DNA of 64,000 bases from Luteibacter jiangsuensis (GTDB lineage: Bacteria; Pseudomonadota; Gammaproteobacteria; Xanthomonadales; Rhodanobacteraceae): contig NZ_JAUSSK010000002.1 in assembly GCF_030812295.1 (NCBI RefSeq), positions 186,001 through 250,000 of the forward strand. Direction: 5' to 3'. Below the pieces are notes generated by a model, which was not told the origin of the DNA, ran no database searches, and saw nothing but the letters and a program-made list of their open reading frames with translations. The position numbers and the translations under genes are program-made. This document shows, in pieces, positions 28,713-37,444 of this stretch; the stretch's first letter is position 1, and the number at the start of each line of letters is the position of its first letter.

Positions 28713-30290
28713 CTACGTGGAGGAGCCCCCATGGCCCAACCATCGCAGGGCACGTCGTACCAGGGCCGCCGGCAAGTCCGGATTCCACACAAAAGTCGCA
28801 ACGCTCTCTGGCGGCATCGTGTACTCGAACCGGAACCGGCCATCGGCCACCGAAACGGGGCGCGCAGCCTTCTTGATGTTTACCATCACCAGGACCATCG
28901 ATCCGTCGAACTCGTTCTGGAAGGCCACGTTGGCGATGCCCTTGTCGGCATCGGTGTCGTTGGATTTCACTCGCGCCGCGCCCGGCAGGACGAACCTGCT
29001 GAAGTGCGCCAGGGCGTAGTACTCGTCGTTCCGCGTCACCGCCCCGGTCTGCGAGTCGATCGTGATCACGCCTTTGCAAGCCTGGCAGCCGCCGAAGTGC
29101 GGGCCATGATTCTCGTCCAGCGCCAGGTTCCAATAGATGACGCCACGGGCCCATTGGCGGGTTCCCGTGACCAGCAGGTTCCGGGTGAACCAAAGCAGTT
29201 CGCCATTCATGTTCAACGGCCAGTCGCCACCCGAACATTCCGTGATATAGGCATCCTTGTCGGGGTGCTGGCGATGCACGCGGCCCTGCTCATGCTGGCT
29301 GCCTTCGTAGCAATGCCAGGCCACGCCGTCGATGTAGCGCGCGGCTTCAGCGTTGGCCAATACGCTCAACGGCTGCTCCGGGTGGCTCCAGTTATGGTCC
29401 CAGTCCAGGATGGCCGTTCTCGGCTTTCGCCCTGCCAGCTTCGGCCCGAGGTACCTGGCGACGATCCGCGCACGCGTCTCCGCACTCATGACCATGCCCG
29501 GGTAGCTGATGGGCGAGTAGGCAGGTTCGTTCTGCAAGGTCAAGGCGAATATGGGAATGCCATGGCCGCGATAGGTATCGAGGTATTTGACGAGGTAGTC
29601 GGCGTACGTGCTTTCGTATTGCTCGAGCAGTTCCCCGCCGATCAGGTTGCCGTTGGTCTTCATCCACGCGGGCGCGCTCCATGGCGAAGCGACGATGAGC
29701 ATTTCCGGATGGATCGAGAGGACCTCGCGCACCACCGGTATCACGTCCTGGAGATTGGGCGCGACATTGAAGTGCTGCAATTGCGGATCGGTCTGCCCGA
29801 AGGGAATATCGTCCAGCGTATACAGCTTCAACGAGAAATCGGAGGCGCCGACGATCAGGCGCATCATGTTCAGATTGAGGTTCGGCGGAGGGCCATATAG
29901 CTCGCGCAACAGTGCGCGGCGTTGCAGGGCGTTCAAGGTGTTCTGGAGAAGCCACGCCGACGAGTCGGTCATGGCCGCGCCAAAGCCCGTCATGGTCTGA
30001 TACCTGGTATTGACGTCGATGACGATGTCGGCGGGCGAGGCATCGTGAGACCTCGTATCGATGTCGGGCTGCGGCGCCAGCTTCAGGCGATGATCGGCCG
30101 TGCTCAGCCAGACTTCGACCGCCGGCATGACCGGCCGCACAGACGGAGCAGCCTGGATCGCCACCATGGGCTCCACGAAGTGCTGCGCATACAAGGCGGC
30201 CACGGCGAGCAGGGGGATCAACGCGACGAGGATGATGTCCGCGCGGTTCGAATCCGGCTGTCGCTCATCCATGGCGTCGGCAAATCCCAT
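28713..30290 (-). CDS. Glycoside hydrolase family 30 (glucosylceramidase-like)
   Basis: A 525-residue enzyme: N-terminal membrane anchor or signal (about 20-37), then the GH30 TIM barrel: GFGAAMTDSSAWLL, SPWSAPAWMK, LTLQNEP with the acid/base Glu at 255, AWHCYEG, and ITECSGGDW with the nucleophile Glu at 351. The C-terminal beta-sandwich domain typical of GH30 ends the protein. Family members cleave beta-1,6-glucan, glucosylceramide or xylan; specificity cannot be read here. The single N-terminal helix suggests it is held at the outer face of the inner membrane or secreted. Confidence 0.9.
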   Translation of the reverse strand: MGFADAMDERQPDSNRADIILVALIPLLAVAALYAQHFVEPMVAIQAAPSVRPVMPAVEVWLSTADHRLKLAPQPDIDTRSHDASPADIVIDVNTRYQTMTGFGAAMTDSSAWLLQNTLNALQRRALLRELYGPPPNLNLNMMRLIVGASDFSLKLYTLDDIPFGQTDPQLQHFNVAPNLQDVIPVVREVLSIHPEMLIVASPWSAPAWMKTNGNLIGGELLEQYESTYADYLVKYLDTYRGHGIPIFALTLQNEPAYSPISYPGMVMSAETRARIVARYLGPKLAGRKPRTAILDWDHNWSHPEQPLSVLANAEAARYIDGVAWHCYEGSQHEQGRVHRQHPDKDAYITECSGGDWPLNMNGELLWFTRNLLVTGTRQWARGVIYWNLALDENHGPHFGGCQACKGVITIDSQTGAVTRNDEYYALAHFSRFVLPGAARVKSNDTDADKGIANVAFQNEFDGSMVLVMVNIKKAARPVSVADGRFRFEYTMPPESVATFVWNPDLPAALVRRALRWLGHGGSST

Positions 30291-30365
30291 GGTCGGCGTT
30301 GCAGTTCACATGGGTCAACATGGAGCCATATTACTTGGGTTCGATGAGGCCTGGAGCGTCCTCGA

Positions 30366-31757
30366 TCACGACGGCAGCCGCGCGCCGATATAGTCCGCGA
30401 CGTTGGCGGCATGCGGATGCCCGCGGTTGGATAGCACGACCGTCTGGTAGCCGGAGCCGGGATAGATGGCGAAATCACCGTTCACCCCAGGCGCGCTGCC
30501 ACCATGACCATAGTAGGTCGCCCCGTTGCGGACGGCCACGCGTAACCCGAGCGACCACTGCGCGCTTCCGGCCGGGATGTGGGCGCGCGTTAGCAAGCCT
30601 AGATGGCCTGCATCGAGCAGGCGCATGCCGCGCAAGGCCACGCCGAAGCGGTGCAGATCGTCGATCGTTGAATAACCGCCACCAGCAGGCAGGCCGACAT
30701 AGAAAGGCAGTGGCTTGAGGCCTGTCTGAGCCGAGCCGGTGAACGGTTGGGCGGTGCCCTCCCTCGATGCATGCGGCGAGGTCGAGGTCATGCCGGCGAT
30801 ACGGAACACATGGGTATCCATGTAGGCATCCCAGGCCGCCCCTGTCACCTGCTCGACGATAGCTCCCAACAGGATGTATCCGAAGTTGCTGTATCCCCAG
30901 CGCGATCCCGGCGGAAACGCCGGGTCCCTTTTTCCGAATTGGCGCATGAAGTCGGACGGCGTCCGCAGCTCGGCCTGATGGGCATCGTACTCGGGGCCGA
31001 AGAAGTCGCCGGTGCCGCCACTGTGCGTAAGGAGGTGCTGCACCGTCACCTGCCGCGCCAGGGCTGTGTTGGGATAAGCCGGCAGCAGCGACGCGATCGT
31101 GTCGGTCAGGCGCATCCGGCCTTGCTGGATCAATTGCAGTACGCAGACGGCGAGGAACATCTTGCCCATCGACCCGACGCAGAACCGGGTTTTCGGCGTA
31201 ACCGCACGCAAAGGTGAAATCGCGCGATCACCGTAGGCTTCGCGAAACAAGATTGTTCTGCCTTTCGCGACGAGAACCGTGCCAGAGAACCGCCCGTCGG
31301 CGGCCTCGGTGCGGAGCTTGAGTCGAAGACTGTCGATGGCATCGCGCTCTCCCAGCCGCCGCACCCGGAAGTCCGCAGGTGGTTGCGCCCCCTGGAAGGA
31401 CAGGTCATCGATACGATCCTTGCCGATGGTCAGCACGACGCGCGAGAACCGGTCCCAGCGACGGTCACGCAGCTTGGCGGTGATTTCCGCGGGCCCTGTC
31501 GGCTCGCTGCCGAGCAGGGTGAAGCCACCAGAGGCCTCGCGGAGGCCGAGATCGTCGTCCAGGTACGGCACGAGCGACGGCACGTGGTCATGCACGAAAT
31601 CGATGTACGTGGACGCGCGCGCATCGTTGAAAGCGGCGAGCCAGCGCGTCAGCCATCGCTGCCCATCGTCCGCTATCGCGTCGGCCGCCCATAACAACCT
31701 CGGAGAACAACCCAGCATCAATGCCGTTCCAAGGAAATCGCGCCGAGTCAGTGCCAT
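30366..31757 (-). CDS. Tat-exported serine hydrolase (beta-lactamase fold)
   Basis: A 463-residue protein: twin-arginine signal (TRRDFLGTALMLG), an N-terminal about 120-residue extension, then a beta-lactamase domain with SMGK (S-x-x-K), YSN (in GYSNFGYILLG) and HGG (YGHGGSAPG), all three catalytic motifs intact. It is a likely periplasmic peptidase or esterase of the class C beta-lactamase-like family. The start at 31757 (MALTRRDF) gives the canonical Tat leader. It is divergent from a MarR regulator that may control it. Confidence 0.87.
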   Translation of the reverse strand: MALTRRDFLGTALMLGCSPRLLWAADAIADDGQRWLTRWLAAFNDARASTYIDFVHDHVPSLVPYLDDDLGLREASGGFTLLGSEPTGPAEITAKLRDRRWDRFSRVVLTIGKDRIDDLSFQGAQPPADFRVRRLGERDAIDSLRLKLRTEAADGRFSGTVLVAKGRTILFREAYGDRAISPLRAVTPKTRFCVGSMGKMFLAVCVLQLIQQGRMRLTDTIASLLPAYPNTALARQVTVQHLLTHSGGTGDFFGPEYDAHQAELRTPSDFMRQFGKRDPAFPPGSRWGYSNFGYILLGAIVEQVTGAAWDAYMDTHVFRIAGMTSTSPHASREGTAQPFTGSAQTGLKPLPFYVGLPAGGGYSTIDDLHRFGVALRGMRLLDAGHLGLLTRAHIPAGSAQWSLGLRVAVRNGATYYGHGGSAPGVNGDFAIYPGSGYQTVVLSNRGHPHAANVADYIGARLPS

Positions 31758-31845
31758 ATCGCTCCCCGAAAGCCGCCATGGGCCCATTGCAAGAATTTAT
31801 GTAGGCGCCTACCATTCTGGCCACATGATTTGGGAAACACAAGCG

Positions 31846-32337
31846 ATGGACTACACCTCACGCATGGGCGGCAAGGCGCTCGGTGCCCGGCTGCGCCGAC
31901 TGTCCGAAACGATCGACCGTGACGCGACCCGCGCCTACGCCACGGCCGGAACGCGCTTCGAACAGCGCTGGTTCGGCACGCTCAACCAACTCGCGATCAA
32001 TGGCCCGATGACCGTCAGCGAACTCGCCGCCGCCTTGCGCATCACCCACGTCTCGGTAAGCCAGGCGCGGCAGTCGCTCGAGAAGAACGGCCTGATCGCA
32101 TCGCAAGACGACGACGCCGACGCGAGGCGGCGCTACCTGGCGCTGACCGGCGCGGGCACGCGGCTGATTCGCCGGCTGCAACCGTTATGGCGAGCCATGG
32201 AGGCCGCCGCGCTGGAGGTGAACGCGGAAGCCGATGACGCGATCGCCGCGCTCGATCGCCTGGACGAGGCGCTGGCGAGGCGATCGCTGTTCGACCGGAT
32301 CATGCAGCGGCTGGGCAACGAAGAGACGAACTCCTAG
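31846..32337 (+). CDS. MarR-family transcriptional regulator
   Basis: A 163-residue winged-helix protein: helix 3/4 region MTVSELAAALRITHVSVSQARQSLEKNGL and wing DADARRRYLALT, flanked by long dimerisation helices. It is divergent from the Tat-exported serine hydrolase gene with an 88-bp gap, and its stop is 1 bp from the convergent glutathione S-transferase gene. An alternative ATG at 31825 is in frame. The ligand is unknown. Confidence 0.87.
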   Translation: MDYTSRMGGKALGARLRRLSETIDRDATRAYATAGTRFEQRWFGTLNQLAINGPMTVSELAAALRITHVSVSQARQSLEKNGLIASQDDDADARRRYLALTGAGTRLIRRLQPLWRAMEAAALEVNAEADDAIAALDRLDEALARRSLFDRIMQRLGNEETNS

Positions 32338-32338
32338 C

Positions 32339-32992
32339 TCAGGGTGCGGGCGCCGGCGCGGCGTTGATCGCCAACTGGGCGGCGAACGCCCGCTGGTACG
32401 CCGGACGCGCCTCGCCGCGGGCGACATAGGCGGCAAGGCTGGGAAACTCGGCGAGAATCCCCGAAGGCCTCAGCCTGAGCAGCACCGATACCATCATCAG
32501 GTCGCCTGCGCTGGACTCACCATCGAGCCATTCGGCGGCGCCCAGGTGGGTGGCGAGCCGGTCCAGCCGCCCGCGGATGCGATCCGCGATCAGGGGCATG
32601 CGCTCCTGGGTCCAGGGCTTGTCGCCCTCCACGAACCTGGCGGTCACCAGTTCCAGGATTGGCGGCTCCACGGTATTGAGCGCGGCGAACATCCAGGTGA
32701 TGGCGCGAGCCCGGGCATTGGCATCGTCCGGCAACAAGCCTGTGTGCCGGTCGGCGAGGTGAAAGATGATCGCGCCGCTTTCGAACAGCACGAGGTCGCC
32801 TTCCTCATAGGTGGGAATCTGGCCGAACGGATGGAGGCCCAGATGCGCGGGCTCCTTCATCGCACCGAAGGACACGAGACGAACCCCGTACGGTCGGCCC
32901 ACTTCCTCGAGTGCCCAGCGAACGCGCGTGTCGCGTGCCAGGCCCAGACCGCCGTCGGGGGAGCGTTCGAACGCGGTAATGACAATGCTCAT
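32339..32992 (-). CDS. Glutathione S-transferase family protein
   Basis: A 217-residue enzyme: thioredoxin-like N-terminal domain with a long loop (SPDGGLGLARDTRVRWALEE), HPFGQIPTYEEGDLVLFESGAI (glutathione-binding Pro-Ser/Glu-Ser region), and an all-helical C-terminal domain with DLMMVSVL. It conjugates or reduces electrophiles with glutathione. It follows the SRPBCC gene by 17 bp on the same strand, so the two are probably co-transcribed. Confidence 0.87.
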   Translation of the reverse strand: MSIVITAFERSPDGGLGLARDTRVRWALEEVGRPYGVRLVSFGAMKEPAHLGLHPFGQIPTYEEGDLVLFESGAIIFHLADRHTGLLPDDANARARAITWMFAALNTVEPPILELVTARFVEGDKPWTQERMPLIADRIRGRLDRLATHLGAAEWLDGESSAGDLMMVSVLLRLRPSGILAEFPSLAAYVARGEARPAYQRAFAAQLAINAAPAPAP

Positions 32993-33009
32993 GGTGAATG
33001 TCCTTTGGG

Positions 33010-33453
33010 TCAGTCCGGGATCGCCACTTCGACCAGCCGCTCGAGCAAGGTCAGCGACTCCTGCCAGCCGAGATAACACTGCTCGACCGGAATCATGGCG
33101 GGAATCCCCTCCTGGACAATCTGCACGTCCGTCCCACAGGACACGGCGCGCAGGCTGATCGTCGTGACCATGCTACCGGGCAGGTTGGGGTCGTCGAAAC
33201 GGTCGTCGTGGACGATACGTTCGTTCGGCACCAGTTCCAGGTAGGTGCCACCGAAGCCGTGGCCGTTGCCGGTGGAGAAATTCGTGAAGGTCATCCGATA
33301 CTTACCGCCAACCCGCGCGTCCAGCTCGTGCACGGTGCAGGTGAAGCCATCGGGCGGCAGCCATTTGGACGTGGCGGCGGCGTCGAGGAAGGCGCGGTAG
33401 ATGCGCTCGGCCGGAGCGGTGAATACGCGATGCAGGCGAACGGTGCCGGTCAT
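33010..33453 (-). CDS. SRPBCC/AHSA1-type domain protein
   Basis: A 147-residue START-like domain: FTAPAERIYRAFLDAAATSKW at the N-terminus, GGKYRMTFTN, and a C-terminal long helix (CYLGWQESLTLLERLVE) matching the Aha1-C branch. These small proteins bind hydrophobic ligands or act as stress-related helpers; a precise role is not assigned. It begins an apparent two-gene unit with the glutathione S-transferase. Confidence 0.82.
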   Translation of the reverse strand: MTGTVRLHRVFTAPAERIYRAFLDAAATSKWLPPDGFTCTVHELDARVGGKYRMTFTNFSTGNGHGFGGTYLELVPNERIVHDDRFDDPNLPGSMVTTISLRAVSCGTDVQIVQEGIPAMIPVEQCYLGWQESLTLLERLVEVAIPD

Positions 33454-33523
33454 GGGAAATTCTCGTGGCGAGGTGGAGTCCTCATTGCCTACGACGAACG
33501 GGAATATCCCAAATCGACATGGA

Positions 33524-33913
33524 CTATCGACGGACGCGTTTGCCCTTGGCCCGCTTCCCGATGCTCGCCGCCTGGGGTGCGGCCTTTTCCGCCGAGGGGC
33601 CTGCGGCTGTCACCCGCTCCATCCACGCCAGGTCATCGACATAGGAAAGGAAGTGTCTCAGGTATCCCGGTGATAATTCACGCATGAGTTCGATCGACCG
33701 GTGCACCAGGGCGTTCGAGTTGAGCGGCCCGGCGTTCCGGGGCACGTACTCCAGCGTCTGCCTCAGTTGACTCTCGGCACGCAGGCTCGACCAAATCTTC
33801 CGGAAATCATCGAGTGCGGGAAGCTCGGGATAGGCGCGGGATGCCGCGTCGCCGGCGAACTCGTCCACCAGTTGCCCCAGCGGACCGCGAGCACGCGACA
33901 CGCTACGGTCCAT
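33524..33913 (-). CDS. DUF2894-type protein, last gene of the motor-like operon
   Basis: 129 residues, soluble, helical, with a C-terminal Lys/Arg-rich tail (IGKRAKGKRVRR). An N-terminal ARGPLGQLVDEF block and the RKIWSSLRAESQLRQTLE helix resemble DUF2894, which in Burkholderiales and Xanthomonadales sits beside OmpA, DUF802 and DUF3348 genes. Its start overlaps the 3' end of the OmpA-type gene by 11 bp. Function unknown; the basic tail could contact nucleic acid or membrane lipid. It is shorter than most of the family, which usually have a longer N-terminus. Confidence 0.65.
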   Translation of the reverse strand: MDRSVSRARGPLGQLVDEFAGDAASRAYPELPALDDFRKIWSSLRAESQLRQTLEYVPRNAGPLNSNALVHRSIELMRELSPGYLRHFLSYVDDLAWMERVTAAGPSAEKAAPQAASIGKRAKGKRVRR

Positions 33914-34553
33914 GGGACGCCACGGTAGCCGTCGACGGCTTCGGAATCGGTGCTATCTCCACGCGCCGGTTTTTCGCGCGACCCTCGTCGGTGGCGTTGG
34001 GGCTGACGGGCTGTTCGGCACCGAACGCGGCGGCGAACACGGACGGCGCCGGGACGCCCTCGGCGATCAGCGCACGCGTCACCGTAAGCGCACGCTGCGC
34101 GGACAGTTCCCAGTTATCGGCGAAATGGCGGTTGCTATCGCGCACCGGCTGGTCGTCAGTGAAGCCACTGACCATCAACACTTCGTTTCGAGACGCCAGG
34201 TACTGGGTGAGCGGAGCCGCGAGGCTCTTCAGGAGTTCGCGCCCTTCAGGCTGGAGCTGGTCCGAATTCAGCGCGAAGAGCACGCTACCGCGAATACCGA
34301 TGCGTCCGTCGACCAGCGTGACGCGTCCCGCGGCGAGCGGCACCGCCAGCGCCTGTTCGAGCGTCATGCGGCGCTGCGCTTCGGCCTGCCGCCGCCTGAC
34401 CTCTTCGTCCAATCGATTCGACAGTTGCAGCTGCATGCCGATCACGCCCACCAGGATCAGCACGAAGGCACCCAACAACACCGACATCAGGTCGCCGAAC
34501 GCGGCCCAGATGGGCGCCGCGGATTCCGACTCGAACTCGACGTCGTCGCTCAT
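33903..34553 (-). CDS. MotB/OmpA-like stator partner
   Basis: A 216-residue protein: cytoplasmic N-terminus, one membrane helix (about 22-42, FGDLMSVLLGAFVLILVGVIG) that begins with Asp21, the place of the proton-carrying Asp in MotB/ZorB, a coiled linker rich in Arg/Gln/Glu, and an OmpA-type peptidoglycan-binding domain (about 80-205; VLFALNSDQL, VSGFTDDQPV, NWELSAQRA, NRRVEI). Its start overlaps the DUF802 stop by 4 bp. With the DUF802 protein it should form a peptidoglycan-anchored, ion-driven stator complex in the inner membrane. A flagellar MotB is unlikely because no flagellar genes are near. Confidence 0.87.
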   Translation of the reverse strand: MSDDVEFESESAAPIWAAFGDLMSVLLGAFVLILVGVIGMQLQLSNRLDEEVRRRQAEAQRRMTLEQALAVPLAAGRVTLVDGRIGIRGSVLFALNSDQLQPEGRELLKSLAAPLTQYLASRNEVLMVSGFTDDQPVRDSNRHFADNWELSAQRALTVTRALIAEGVPAPSVFAAAFGAEQPVSPNATDEGRAKNRRVEIAPIPKPSTATVASHGP

Positions 34554-36472
34554 GCCGTTTCATCCATGGCGGACACGCGCTGCGCGGCGAGACGCTGCAT
34601 GTCATCCAGTATCTGCTTTTGCGACAGTACGCTGAGATCGACGACTTCCCTCGCTTGCGCCACGTAATACGCCAGTTGTTCGTCGCTGCGCACGAGCGAG
34701 TTGTCCAGTGCGGTGGCGATCCGGTCCAGTCGCTCCATCAAGGCGTCGTTCGACTGGCCGAACGACTGGACACCCGCGCCAAACGCTTCGCCCAGGCTCG
34801 CCACCTCGACGGCACTGCCGGTGACCTGTGCGGCGACCGACGCCAGCTTGCCGGTCTCGGCCTCGATCTGGTCGGTGAATCGCGTACCCACACGCTCCAG
34901 CAAATCGGCCGATGTCGCCACCAGCGCGTCCACGGCGGCACGTTGCTCGGTCGAGGCGTGGTTCACGGCATCGAGCAAGGTTTCCAGCGTCGCCAGCAAG
35001 CGGCTCCGCTCCTCCAGCATCGCCGTGTCGCGAACCATGCTGTCGGAAAGTTTCTGCCGCAGTTCGGCAACCACTTCGGCGGCAACCTTGGGTGCCTCGG
35101 AGGCGGCTTCGACGAGGCGTGAGATCTCGGCGATGGTGGCGCTGGCGTCCGCCCTGGTCTGTGCCGTGATGTCACCGGCGGTGCGGGCAAGCGTGTCGGC
35201 CCACAACGTGAGCCGTTCTTCGTCACGCGATGCCAGTGCATCCTGCAGGTCGGTATGCGACTGACGGACGGCATCCACCAACGACGCGGCGTGTCGCTCG
35301 AACACGGCCGCCGTATCGATCGAAGTGGCTTCGAAACGCGCGGAGATGGATTCCACGACGCCCGTCGAACGCGCTTCGAAGGTATGGGTGAACGCTTCCA
35401 GCGAGCCGCGCAGATCGTTCGCCAGGGCTTCGTTCGTACGGCGTTGCTCCGCCAGGGCATCGTTCCAGAGGCCGGCGACCGTCGCGGTGGATGCCTGGAA
35501 GCCTGCCGTGAGACCGTCGAGGTGCCGCTGTACGGCCTTCGTCACGGTGTCGTGCAACGACGCCGCTTCGCGCGCGAGTCCGGCCATGGTGGCGTCGATG
35601 ACCGGCTGGAGCGTCTCACCCGCCGCGCGCGCGCTTTCGGCGACGCTGTCCTTCAGCGACGCCTCGACCGACGACGCGAGGCGCGTGTACATCGCATCGG
35701 TCGAGGCATGGAATGCCTCCTGGTTCGCGAGTTGGCGGTCACCGGCGGCGAGGCTGTTCTTTTCGATAGCCGCCATCATCGCTTGCAGGCGGTCGACCAG
35801 GGCGGGCATCGACTCGGCTTGCCGTTGCAGGAGCCTGAAGGCTTCCTCACGCTGGTGCGCTTGTGAATGGATGCGCAGGGTCGTGGCGATCTTCACATCC
35901 AGCAGCTGTACCGCCTCGAGCCGCTCGCGCCTGCACAAGGCCGAGAGCAGCCCGAGCATCGCGGAACCGGCCACGCCCGCGATCGACGTGCCGAAAGCGA
36001 AGCCAAGTCCCTTCACGGGCGCCGCGAGCGAGCCACGGATCGCCTGCAGGTCCGTCGCGCTTTCCAGCGCGATGCCGGTTCCCCTCAGCGTCGCCATCAT
36101 GCCCAGCAGCGTGCCCAGCATGCCCAGCAAGACGAGCAAGCCAACCAGGTAAGGCGTCAATGCCGGTGGGGGCATGGCCGCGCGCGCACCCTCGATGCGC
36201 AGGCGCACCGGGTTTCGCAGGCTGGTGTCCAAGGAGTCGAGCCAGGCCGCCAGGCTCGGCGGCGGCGCGGACAGGTCGGCCACCGCCAGCCGCAGCGACC
36301 GCGAGGCCTGGCGATAGCGGTGCAATTCGACCGCGCCGACGAGGTAACAGGCACCGATCAGCCCTGCGACCGCCGCACCCAGCGGATTCGAGCCGACGTA
36401 GCCGATGCCGATCCAGCCGATGGCGGCGAGGCCGACGAGGAACACGGCGAAGTAAAGAGGATTTCTGAACAT
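34550..36472 (-). CDS. DUF802 protein: MotA/TolQ-like channel with long cytoplasmic tail
   Basis: 640 residues. Four membrane segments: about 4-24 and 28-47, then 105-130 (LVGLLVLLGMLGTLLGMMATL, the MotA/ExbB-type helix 3) and about 152-178 (GLGFAFGTSIAGVAGSAMLGLL, helix 4). Residues about 190-640 form a very long, Ala/Glu/Gln/Arg-rich, charge-patterned coiled coil with no known domain. The layout (MotA-like core, about 450-residue cytoplasmic tail, MotB-like partner in the next overlapping gene) is that of ZorA of the Zorya defence system; by sequence I place it in DUF802. It is coupled at both ends: 10 bp from DUF3348, 4-bp overlap with the OmpA gene. Confidence 0.82.
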   Translation of the reverse strand: MFRNPLYFAVFLVGLAAIGWIGIGYVGSNPLGAAVAGLIGACYLVGAVELHRYRQASRSLRLAVADLSAPPPSLAAWLDSLDTSLRNPVRLRIEGARAAMPPPALTPYLVGLLVLLGMLGTLLGMMATLRGTGIALESATDLQAIRGSLAAPVKGLGFAFGTSIAGVAGSAMLGLLSALCRRERLEAVQLLDVKIATTLRIHSQAHQREEAFRLLQRQAESMPALVDRLQAMMAAIEKNSLAAGDRQLANQEAFHASTDAMYTRLASSVEASLKDSVAESARAAGETLQPVIDATMAGLAREAASLHDTVTKAVQRHLDGLTAGFQASTATVAGLWNDALAEQRRTNEALANDLRGSLEAFTHTFEARSTGVVESISARFEATSIDTAAVFERHAASLVDAVRQSHTDLQDALASRDEERLTLWADTLARTAGDITAQTRADASATIAEISRLVEAASEAPKVAAEVVAELRQKLSDSMVRDTAMLEERSRLLATLETLLDAVNHASTEQRAAVDALVATSADLLERVGTRFTDQIEAETGKLASVAAQVTGSAVEVASLGEAFGAGVQSFGQSNDALMERLDRIATALDNSLVRSDEQLAYYVAQAREVVDLSVLSQKQILDDMQRLAAQRVSAMDETA

Positions 36473-36482
36473 GACTACCCAA

Positions 36483-37181
36483 TTAGCTGGCGCGCAGCGC
36501 TGCAAGCAGGCCGTCGACCGGTTGAAAACGAACATCCAGTTCGGCGAGCAGGACGCTCCGCATGTCCTTTCGAAATACGTCCATCCATGCGCCCGATCCC
36601 GCCTGCTCCCGATGGCGAAGGCGATCGAAGTGCCCCCCGAGCACGGCGGGCACGGCACCCAGCAACGTCTGCTCGCGCGGGCTCAATGCGAGTTCCATCA
36701 CCGCGTCGACCTCCGCCAACCGGGCCAGCGCGGGCGATTCCACCGCGAGCATGTCCCGAAGGCGGCCCCGCAGCTTGCCTGTCGTGGCCTGCATCGACCT
36801 TTGCAGGGCGAGGTATCGCTGGCGGAACAGCGTGTAGTCGGTCGTCTCGTCCACGCCAACGCCCCGCCCCACCTCGCGATCGCCGGAAAGAACCAGTTCG
36901 CGCGCTCCCGTGATGGCGTTCACCAGGGATGCCCGGGCGCGAGTGCACTCCTCCTGCGCCCCGCCCAAAACCGGCACATTCTCCGCCGGCGCCGATGGCG
37001 CGCCGTCGAGGGCCGTGGAGAGCGCGATGGCGTGGGTCCATTCGAGCCATTGGCTCAAGCGGTCCGACAGCGATTGGCTGGAGGGCGGGGTCTCAACGTC
37101 CGTGAGCCGGGCAAGCAGGCGGATGAACGTCGGTCCCCGGACCATCGTCCGTTGGGAAGATTGCACGGTTCTACTGGTCAA
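36483..37181 (-). CDS. DUF3348 protein, first gene of the motor-like operon
   Basis: A 232-residue soluble helical protein resembling DUF3348: N-terminal FIRLLARLTDVE, SLSDRLSQWLEWTHAIALS, then Arg/Glu-rich helices with YTLFRQRYLALQRSMQ and a C-terminal FRKDMRSVLLAELDVRFQPVDGLLAAL. No membrane segment, no catalytic motif. It opens a four-gene operon with overlapping or near-touching genes (DUF802, OmpA-like, DUF2894) and probably acts with the stator complex, for example as a cytoplasmic docking factor; that is inference. It is divergent from the small membrane-protein gene at 37283. Confidence 0.72.
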   Translation of the reverse strand: MTSRTVQSSQRTMVRGPTFIRLLARLTDVETPPSSQSLSDRLSQWLEWTHAIALSTALDGAPSAPAENVPVLGGAQEECTRARASLVNAITGARELVLSGDREVGRGVGVDETTDYTLFRQRYLALQRSMQATTGKLRGRLRDMLAVESPALARLAEVDAVMELALSPREQTLLGAVPAVLGGHFDRLRHREQAGSGAWMDVFRKDMRSVLLAELDVRFQPVDGLLAALRAS

Positions 37182-37282
37182 AGAGGCTGATTTTACCCTT
37201 TTGTTTCACAGCGTGCGTCGGATATCGTAGGTGGCTCGCCGGTTCACTCCGCCCCCCGACGCCACGACACCATGGATGCCGC

Positions 37283-37444
37283 ATGACGAGGAAGCCGATC
37301 TGGTCGCCCCTCCGACGACTGGAAGTGAAGCTCGGCATCCTGCTCGGCTCGCTGACAGCGGGTGTCGCCGGCTGGCTCGTGTTCCTGGGTGGCCAACGGA
37401 AAAATGTCGAGGACGGCACACCGTCCATCGCGGCGGTCCCGTGA
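37283..37444 (+). CDS. 53-residue single-pass membrane protein (unannotated size class)
   Basis: ATG 37283 to TGA 37442-37444 encodes a basic N-terminus (MTRKPIWSPLRRLEVK), one membrane helix (LGILLGSLTAGVAGWLVFL) and a charged tail. Its stop overlaps the GTG start of the next membrane-protein gene in GTGA, the same coupling seen elsewhere in this genome, which is the main reason to believe it. No homology can be claimed. It lies 101 bp from the divergent DUF3348 operon. Confidence 0.5.
   Translation: MTRKPIWSPLRRLEVKLGILLGSLTAGVAGWLVFLGGQRKNVEDGTPSIAAVP

Noticed and set aside
33524-37181. A true Zorya defence system
   Set aside because: Stator-like pair present but no ZorC, helicase-type ZorD or nuclease ZorE in the neighbourhood; called a motor-like operon instead.
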